Source: HR10 sp964615335
GTDB taxonomy: Bacteria > Acidobacteriota > Blastocatellia > HR10
NCBI GenBank assembly: GCA_964615335.1
Contig: CAZTMT010000002.1
Location: 62,001-126,000 of the forward strand
Direction: 5' to 3'
Length of the DNA stretch: 64,000 nucleotides
The position numbers were made by a program, and so were the translations under genes. Below the pieces are notes generated by a model. It made no database searches. It worked only from the letters and a program-made list of their open reading frames with translations, and had not been told where the DNA came from. This document shows positions 58,896 through 64,000 of the stretch, piece by piece; within the stretch, counting starts at the first letter, position 1; each line of letters starts with the position of its first letter.

Positions 58896-59792
58896 TCACT
58901 CCCACTTCCGAATGCGCAAGAGCGCTTCGGCTCCTCCCACTCGCTGGAGATACTCCGCGTGCGAGGCCACACTATAGACGTATTTCTCCAGAAAGGCTCG
59001 CGTCCCCTCGACCGTCCGCGAGGCCGCCGCATACTCGTGAAAGAGGGCGCGATCGAAAGTGTAGCGAGGATAGAGAGAACAGGGATGCGCTCCGTAGGGG
59101 ACTTCGACGACGGCGTCCACTTTGAAGTACGGAATGCCCGTATGAATGGGCGTGCGCCGGATCTCTTCGTTCGTGACGATCTCCTCGACCGTCACGATGA
59201 CCTTCTTCGCCGCACGAGGGAAGACGTCCACATCAAGCCAGATGGGCTTGGGGAAAAACTGCACGTTGCCCAGAGGATCGGCGCGATGCGCATGGAGGAG
59301 GGCCACATCCGGCTCGAGCGCCCGACAGGCGACGACTTCGCGTCCGGTGAAAGGACAGCGGATGAGCTGCGTCGTATCCGGGTGCAGAGCGAGCAGATCC
59401 GTGCCGAGGCCGGATCGCGTGACCATAAACGGAAGGCCATAGGCCCCGGCCAGCAGCCGCGAAAGGAGCTGATGTTCGCTGTATTCCTCCATCTGGACTT
59501 CACCGGCCTCCACCGCGCGGCGAAAGGCATGAGCCATGCCGAACTCGTCCAGGTTGACAATGATCGCGATGACGCGGCGTACGCATCCGGCGGCGATGAG
59601 CCAATCGAGCCCGATCCCCCCGACGATCATCACGATCGTGAGATCACGCTTTCCCGCGCGGATCAGCTCGCGCACAAGCGCCAGGGGACTCATCTGCGTC
59701 CCCATGCCTTGTAGGGCGACGACGTCCCCGTCGCGCACAAGGGCAGCGGCCTCAGCCAGAGTCACGACTTTGTTCGCTTTCGCAGCCACCAT
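58896..59792 (-). CDS. CoA-transferase family alpha subunit (IpdA-like), third copy
   Basis: This 298-residue alpha subunit has DGDVVALQGMGTQMSPLALVRELIRAGKRDLTIVMIVGGIGLDWLIAAGCVRR (about 21-72), VQMEEYSEHQLLSRLLAGAYGLPFMVTRSGLGTDLL (about 97-132), LLHAHRADPLGNVQFFPKPIWLD, and VPYGAHPCSLYPRYTFDRALFHEY. The three alpha copies in this window differ strongly from each other, which points to different substrates. It lies 23 bp after the ligase-like gene and overlaps nothing. Confidence 0.92.
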   Translation of the reverse strand: MVAAKANKVVTLAEAAALVRDGDVVALQGMGTQMSPLALVRELIRAGKRDLTIVMIVGGIGLDWLIAAGCVRRVIAIIVNLDEFGMAHAFRRAVEAGEVQMEEYSEHQLLSRLLAGAYGLPFMVTRSGLGTDLLALHPDTTQLIRCPFTGREVVACRALEPDVALLHAHRADPLGNVQFFPKPIWLDVDVFPRAAKKVIVTVEEIVTNEEIRRTPIHTGIPYFKVDAVVEVPYGAHPCSLYPRYTFDRALFHEYAAASRTVEGTRAFLEKYVYSVASHAEYLQRVGGAEALLRIRKWE

Positions 59793-59815
59793 GAGAATTC
59801 TCTGTCACTACGGAC

Positions 59816-61105
59816 TCACACGCGCCGAAGGTCCTCGACGAAGGGAGCGTCCGCCGGAAGAGACCCATCGGAGACGAAGAGAATCTCATCCACTGTCACG
59901 CGGATCTTCTCCTTCAAATCGCGGAGCAGCCTTTCTCTTAAGCCCATCTCCTCCGCCGGGGATTTCAACTCGATCTTCATCGTGAGCCGATCGCGAATCT
60001 CCGGGCGATCCACGATGAGCTGAAATCTCCCCAGCTCCGGATACCGACGGATGACCTCTTCGACCTCCCGCGGGACAATGAAGAGCCCTTTGACGCGAGG
60101 GATCTGACCGACGCGCCCGAGGATCGGTTTCATCTTCGGCGTTGTCCTCCCACAGGGGCACGGCGAGAGTTCTAATCCTTCCGTGATATCGCCGGTTCGA
60201 TAGCGGATGCTCGGCTGCGCTTTCTTCTTCAAGTCTGTGATCACCAGCTCTCCGCTCTCCCCCTCAGGGACGAGCTTTTGCGACTGCGGGTCCAGGACTT
60301 CGACCAGGAATCGAGGATCCAGATGCATGCCTCCGCCTTCCGGGCATTCGGCGGCGACGAAAGGGACTTCGCTCGCACCGTAAATCTCGCGCGTTTGGAA
60401 TCCGAAGGTCTTCTCCAGCTCCTGACGAAGCGTGCGCGATCTGAGTTCTCCCGTCACCACGGCCAATCGCAACGAGAGGTCACGCGCGGGATCAAGCCCC
60501 ATTTCGGCGGCCACCTTGCCGAGTTCCTCGGCGAAGGTGAAAAAGGCAAAAAGCACCGTCGTCCGCGTCGCCCGCATGACCTCCACGTGCATCCGGCTCT
60601 GCCCGGCCCCACCCGGAATCACGGCGCATCCGATCTTCCGAAAGGCCTCGTCAATGACCGTCCCCGCGATGACCCAATGGTATGTGCACGTCACGTTCAC
60701 GATATCACTGGGGCGGACTCCGTTCGTGTAAAACGATTTGGCCGCCAGATCGACGACATACGCGTAATCCTCAGCCGTGAAGACGATCAGTTCGGGACCG
60801 GGCGACCAGTAAATGCGCACCAGATCTTCCGGCCTCACGGCCAGCAGCCGACCGAAGGGGGGATGCTCCCTCTGATCCTCAATGATCTGCATCTTGGTGA
60901 GACAGGGAACCGCCGCCACGAATTCTTCCCAACGCGTGATCTCGCGGGGCCTAACCCCTGCCTCCTCAAAAGCGCGCCGATAGTAGGGGGAATGCTCGTA
61001 CACATAAGCCAGTTGCTGCTGAAGCTGTTCCCATTGCCAGCGGGAGCACTCTTCGGGCGACATCGTCTCCAACCGGGGATCCCAGTATGGGCTTGAGGCG
61101 ACCAT
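59816..61105 (-). CDS. Phenylacetate-CoA ligase-like protein with degenerate P-loop
   Basis: This 429-residue PaaK-fold protein has LQQQLAYVYEHSPYYRRAFEEAGVRPREITRWEEFVAAVPCLTK (about 27-70), then VRIYWSPGPELIVFT where relatives have the Ser/Thr/Gly-rich P-loop (SSGTTGxPT). Later motifs are preserved: REIYGASEVPFVAAECPEGGGMHLDPRFLVEVLDP (about 245-280), YRTGDITEGLELSPCPCGRTTPKMKPILGRVGQIPRVKGLFI and a C-terminal ACT-like part. Loss of the P-loop suggests altered ATP handling or a non-ligase role. The ATG at 61105 has AGGAGG 5 nt upstream. It follows the lipoate-ligase-like gene by 45 bp. Confidence 0.87.
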   Translation of the reverse strand: MVASSPYWDPRLETMSPEECSRWQWEQLQQQLAYVYEHSPYYRRAFEEAGVRPREITRWEEFVAAVPCLTKMQIIEDQREHPPFGRLLAVRPEDLVRIYWSPGPELIVFTAEDYAYVVDLAAKSFYTNGVRPSDIVNVTCTYHWVIAGTVIDEAFRKIGCAVIPGGAGQSRMHVEVMRATRTTVLFAFFTFAEELGKVAAEMGLDPARDLSLRLAVVTGELRSRTLRQELEKTFGFQTREIYGASEVPFVAAECPEGGGMHLDPRFLVEVLDPQSQKLVPEGESGELVITDLKKKAQPSIRYRTGDITEGLELSPCPCGRTTPKMKPILGRVGQIPRVKGLFIVPREVEEVIRRYPELGRFQLIVDRPEIRDRLTMKIELKSPAEEMGLRERLLRDLKEKIRVTVDEILFVSDGSLPADAPFVEDLRRV

Positions 61106-61150
61106 AAGCTCCTCCTTGCGGGGTCTCCCCATATGGGGCATCCGTCCCCC

Positions 61151-62341
61151 TCACGCCTGAGTCGCGAGGGGCTCCTCATAGGCCTCAACGGGAATGAGGC
61201 GCTCGCTCGCTTTCTGAATGGCCCGGAGAAGGTCTCGGGGTTGAATCAGAGGCATCTCGAAATCCGGGCGGGAGAAGACCTCTTCAAGCGCTTTCTCCAA
61301 CTCTTGCTCCTCGTTCACCGAAAGGCCCCGCAATGCCTCCCGGAAATACTGCAGGGCCCCCAAGGAGGAAATCGTCGGTTGCGGCCTCCAGTAGAAATCC
61401 CCCGTGAGCAAACAGTCCCAAATCTCTCCGCGCGCACCGACGATGAGACTGGCCTTAATCAGCTTCCGGGACTTATAGGCCGCCACTCCCACCCGACTCC
61501 CAGCAGGAGCTTGCGCGCAGATCCGTTTCGTCGAAAGACGCTTGATCCAGGTCTCACTCTCGAAGAAGGGCACCGTCCGCGCCAGCTCCTCCTCCTCTTC
61601 CGGCGCCCAGGATTCGGAGACCACCTCCTCTTCTCCCATCAGGGCTTTCACGTTCTCCGCAATCACCGTGTGGATGACCTCGTCCAAGGAGATTCGAATT
61701 CCGTACTGCTCGGCCACCTCTCGGAGCGGTTTCATCCGCGCCTGAGGCGTCTTGACCTCCTTGTCCTCGAATTTCTCCGGATAGTGATAGATGCACTCCA
61801 TGTAAGCCTGGGCCGTCTGGGGAGGCAGGGATTCCCAGATGATCGAACTGCAGGCCGACCAGTAATCAGGCAGCTCGTAGTTCCCGGCATAGCTGGCGAT
61901 GACCTTGTAGCGAATCTCTCCGACATGAACCTCCGTGTCTCCGATGGCCCGGTATTCGGCCGCGAAGCCGAGCCGACGAAGGGCCGCCGCATTGGCCTGG
62001 CCATTGAGATCGGATTGCGAGAGAAGAGTCACGGCCGGCTTCTCGTAAGGCCTCCGGTAGTAATAGAGGATCAACGGCAGTCCGGCCGTGAACGCCCCTG
62101 CGCCGCCCCCACAGCAGAGATGCCGGAAAGGGACGTGCCCGCGCTCGCGAACCCACCGCGGGTTTATGCGATCCCCGTCGTCATTGACCCCAATGCTCAA
62201 AGAGGGGGTCTCGGAACTGAAGTGAAGGACGACCACGGTGTTGCGGAACGTCCCCCGATACATCTGCTGCGCCATCACATTGTCAATGGCCGACCAGTAC
62301 GAGTTCGGAACGCCGAACAGATCAATCCGTCGAACGGACAT
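61151..62341 (-). CDS. Lipoate-protein ligase A-like (biotin/lipoate ligase fold) protein
   Basis: This 396-residue protein shows the pattern of LplA-type proteins: RIDLFGVPNSYWSAIDNVMAQQM, LHFSSETPSLSIG (about 40-52), HLCCGGGAGAFTAGLPLILYY (about 74-94, where LplA has RRxGGGAVxHD), and YKVIASYAGNYELPDYW. A C-terminal accessory-domain-like part follows: RKLIKASLIVGARGEIWDCLLTGDFYWRPQPTISSLGAL (about 300-340). The motif changes and the setting make a standard lipoylation role doubtful; a cofactor-attachment or acyl-transfer function for the pathway is possible. It is the first gene after the regulated promoter at 62.5 kb. ATG 62341 follows AGGAGGAGGAG; the GTG immediately upstream is equivalent. 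Confidence 0.65.
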   Translation of the reverse strand: MSVRRIDLFGVPNSYWSAIDNVMAQQMYRGTFRNTVVVLHFSSETPSLSIGVNDDGDRINPRWVRERGHVPFRHLCCGGGAGAFTAGLPLILYYYRRPYEKPAVTLLSQSDLNGQANAAALRRLGFAAEYRAIGDTEVHVGEIRYKVIASYAGNYELPDYWSACSSIIWESLPPQTAQAYMECIYHYPEKFEDKEVKTPQARMKPLREVAEQYGIRISLDEVIHTVIAENVKALMGEEEVVSESWAPEEEEELARTVPFFESETWIKRLSTKRICAQAPAGSRVGVAAYKSRKLIKASLIVGARGEIWDCLLTGDFYWRPQPTISSLGALQYFREALRGLSVNEEQELEKALEEVFSRPDFEMPLIQPRDLLRAIQKASERLIPVEAYEEPLATQA

Positions 62342-62499
62342 CACCGTCTCCTCCTCCTGAGGATGCCAAAGGCCAAGCTACCGCCCTCTCGGTCAGGGGA
62401 ACCCAACCGCCCGCAGAGAGTTCCCGTCGCTCTCTCCCTTTCACCTGCCGCTCGAGTCCCTCCAGCGCACCTGCCGCGCCGAAGGTCCCGCACCCGCTG
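62342..62499 (-). other. Long leader between promoter/operator and lipoate-ligase-like gene
   Basis: About 160 nt of transcribed leader is predicted. It contains a possible hairpin with arms at 62415-62420 and 62430-62435 (AGAGAG/CTCTCT). I do not recognise a riboswitch class, and no small gene with a good start is evident. Confidence 0.3.
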
Positions 62500-62515
62500 C
62501 CAAACGATCGTTTGG
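62500..62515. promoter_or_regulatory. Operator-like palindrome CCAAACGATCGTTTGG, site B
   Basis: This is a 16-bp perfect palindrome with the same CAAACGnnCGTTTG core as site A at 44243-44258. It is placed 1 bp downstream of the -10 element of the 62-kb operon, exactly as at site A. It is a candidate binding site for the TetR protein at 31926-32600. Confidence 0.8.
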
Positions 62516-62516
62516 T

Positions 62517-62546
62517 AGATTACCATATCTCCTCCCATCCCGTCAA
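62517..62546 (-). promoter_or_regulatory. Sigma-70-type promoter of the 62-kb catabolic operon
   Basis: On the minus strand, TTGACG (62546-62541) and TAATCT (62522-62517) are separated by 18 bp. The architecture is the same as at 44260-44289, including the palindrome one base after the -10. Confidence 0.7.
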
Positions 62547-62627
62547 GACCCTTCTTCTCCCTCAGGTTCGGAGAAAGGCGGGACTCGCTCCGATCAGGGC
62601 CCTCCGGAGAAGGCGCACGGCACCCCG

Positions 62628-64000
62628 TCACGGAGATCCCGTTTCCTCCTCACCTGTGGCCTGCTCGAGCACCTCGGCGATATCGCGGACCGAAACCGCT
62701 TGTCCTGCGGCCTGAGCTTTCAGACCATCTTCGAGCATGATCAGACAGAAGGGGCAGGCCACGGCGACCATCTCCGCCCCCGTCCTCAAGGCTTGTTCCG
62801 CCCGTTCGTGATTGATGCGCCGCCCCAGCTCTTCCATCCACATCAGCCCGCCTCCGGCGCCGCAGCAGAAAGTGCGCTCGCGGCAGCGCTCCATCTCGGC
62901 GAAGGGGCCGCGCGCGCAGGCGCGGATGATCTCCCGCGGAGCCTCATACACGCCGTTATATCGCCCGAGGTAGCAAGGATCATGATACGTCACGGCCTGC
63001 ATGAGAGAAGGCCGGGGGCGCAACCGCCCGGCCTTCACCAACTCGGCCAGGAGCTGGCTGTGATGGACCACCTCATAGTGCCCCCCCAGTTGAGGATACT
63101 CGTGCTTGAGGCAATTGAAACAATGAGGGCACGGAGTGACGATCTTTGTGACCCCATACGCGTTCAGGCGACGAATATTCTCGCGCGCGAGCTGCTCAAA
63201 GAGATACTCGTTTCCGATGCGTCGGGCCGGATCGCCGGTGCATCGCTCCTCCGTTCCCAGCAGGGTGAACCGGACCCCCGCTTTGTGCAGGAGGCGGGCC
63301 AACGCCTGAACGACTCGCTGATTGCGCTCGTTGAGCGCCGACGCACATCCCACCCAGAGCACCCACTCTCCTTCCCCCCCTTCGGCGATCGGCTTCACCG
63401 GGAGATCTCGATACCACTCACTTCGAGAGAAGGTCGTCCCTCGAAACGGGTGTCCCCGATCCTCCAGTGAGCGCAACGCTTCGGCCATGAACTCCGGCAG
63501 GCGCGCTTCTTCCATGACAAGATACCGGCGCAGGTTCACGATCTTCGGCACATGCTCGATGAAGACCGGGCAGGCCTGCGTACAGGCCAGGCACGTCGTG
63601 CACGACCAGAGCGTCTCTTCCCGAATGAACGATCCGACCAGAAGAGGGCTCTCCCCACTTTCGCGCGACATTGCTTCGCGAAGGTCGAGAATCAATGTCT
63701 TGGGAGAAAGGGGCTTTTCGGTCGCCGTGGCCGGACACTCTTGCTGACAGCGCCCACACTCGGTACAGGCGTCCAGATCGAGCAGATCCTTCCAGGTGAA
63801 ATCCTCGATCCGAGCGACGCCGAGTGTCCCGGAGGATTCCAGTTCCAGAGGTTTGAGCCGCGCCCCAGCGGGCTCCAGAGGACGAAGATACACGTTGGCT
63901 GCCGCCGTGAAGAGATGTCGCAGCTTCGTGTAAGGCAACCAGGCGATGAACCCAAAGGTGAGAATGAGGTGAAACCACCAGAGGAAGCGATGAACGCCTC
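62628..64000 (-). CDS. ETF:menaquinone oxidoreductase-like membrane iron-sulfur protein (5' part outside window)
   Basis: The frame continues to the right edge; 456 residues are visible. It enters with HRFLWWFHLILTFGFIAWL, PYTKLRHLF, AAANVYLRPL: the end of a NarI-like membrane domain whose His residues ligate heme b. A cytoplasmic part follows with two [4Fe-4S] motifs, CTECGRCQQECP and CTTCLACTQACPVFIEHVP, and two Cys-rich CCG modules (VTPCPHCFNCLKHEYPQLGGHYEV; HDPCYLGRYNGVY to FCCGAGGG). This domain order is that of EMR-type enzymes and related HdrD/GlpC-like proteins, which pass electrons from EtfAB to menaquinone. The etfAB genes at 22-23.7 kb make this the natural partner. A start at 63938 (TTG) would lose the membrane part and is not accepted. 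Confidence 0.88.
   Translation of the reverse strand, partial: GVHRFLWWFHLILTFGFIAWLPYTKLRHLFTAAANVYLRPLEPAGARLKPLELESSGTLGVARIEDFTWKDLLDLDACTECGRCQQECPATATEKPLSPKTLILDLREAMSRESGESPLLVGSFIREETLWSCTTCLACTQACPVFIEHVPKIVNLRRYLVMEEARLPEFMAEALRSLEDRGHPFRGTTFSRSEWYRDLPVKPIAEGGEGEWVLWVGCASALNERNQRVVQALARLLHKAGVRFTLLGTEERCTGDPARRIGNEYLFEQLARENIRRLNAYGVTKIVTPCPHCFNCLKHEYPQLGGHYEVVHHSQLLAELVKAGRLRPRPSLMQAVTYHDPCYLGRYNGVYEAPREIIRACARGPFAEMERCRERTFCCGAGGGLMWMEELGRRINHERAEQALRTGAEMVAVACPFCLIMLEDGLKAQAAGQAVSVRDIAEVLEQATGEEETGSP

Noticed and set aside
57075..59714. Very long plus-strand open frame (879 codons) and similar ones near 30.4-31.7, 46.7-48.5 and 15.9-17.7 kb
   Set aside because: They lie antisense to well-recognised minus-strand genes, have biased composition (Arg, Pro, His, Ser) and no family similarity. 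They arise from the GC-rich codon pattern of the true genes.
62341..62631. Small 96-codon minus-strand frame over the 62-kb promoter
   Set aside because: It covers the promoter and operator, has low-complexity Arg/Gly composition and no ribosome-binding site of note.
1..64000. tRNA, rRNA or CRISPR features
   Set aside because: No CCA-ended cloverleaf-like sequence, rRNA segment or regularly spaced repeats were noticed on reading; a covariance-model search would be needed to exclude small RNAs fully.

Overview
The window looks like a chromosomal segment of a GC-rich Gram-negative bacterium, most likely an Acidobacteriota member. The outer membrane is implied by LpxD, TolQ/TolR and two very large TonB-dependent receptors. 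Those receptors carry the N-terminal carboxypeptidase-regulatory-like domain ('Oar-like') that is abundant in Acidobacteriota. The phylum call is inference from gene content, not from a marker phylogeny. No rRNA, tRNA or CRISPR array was seen.

Region 1 (1-11.3 kb) is housekeeping. It holds tolR (cut by the window edge) and tolQ, then divergent recN, miaB, a bifunctional-nuclease-domain gene, parA and parB. An unknown gene with lpxD lies on the minus strand, followed by xerD and a metK-ahcY pair. A decayed IS630-type transposase remnant (11.5-12.0 kb) separates this from the rest.

Region 2 (12-64 kb) is about 50 kb of tightly packed genes, all on the minus strand. It reads as a large CoA-dependent catabolic island of the kind used for steroids, terpenoids, alicyclic acids or ketones. 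It has three IpdAB-type CoA-transferase-family pairs, two acyl-CoA dehydrogenases, a PaaG-like isomerase and an enoyl-CoA hydratase. It also has a thiolase, two thiolase-like proteins without the usual catalytic residues, three DUF35 modules (one fused to an HMG-CoA-synthase-like domain), three acyl-CoA ligase-type proteins, three LLM flavin monooxygenase-like proteins, SDRs and VOC proteins. A TetR regulator and a lipoate-ligase-like protein complete it. Electrons from acyl-CoA dehydrogenation would pass to EtfAB (22-23.7 kb) and then to a membrane ETF:menaquinone oxidoreductase-like protein at the right edge (62.6 kb onward).

At 12-20 kb lies an acetone/acetophenone-carboxylase-like HyuA/HyuB pair. 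It sits with a PEP-synthase-type phosphotransfer machine split into two small genes and with two paralogous proteins of unknown family. I regard this as the best candidate for an undescribed system: an ATP- or phosphoryl-dependent carboxylase feeding the CoA pathway.

Three further signals stand out. A carboxymuconolactone-decarboxylase/AhpD-like gene has an in-frame TGA exactly at the second Cys of its CxxC motif, followed by a bacterial-SECIS-like hairpin (44.3-44.8 kb). Two promoters 18 kb apart share the same architecture, TTGACR-N18-TAnnnT followed one base later by a CAAACGnnCGTTTG palindrome, which is probably the operator of the local TetR protein. One CoA-transferase alpha/beta junction is interrupted in a run of ten G.
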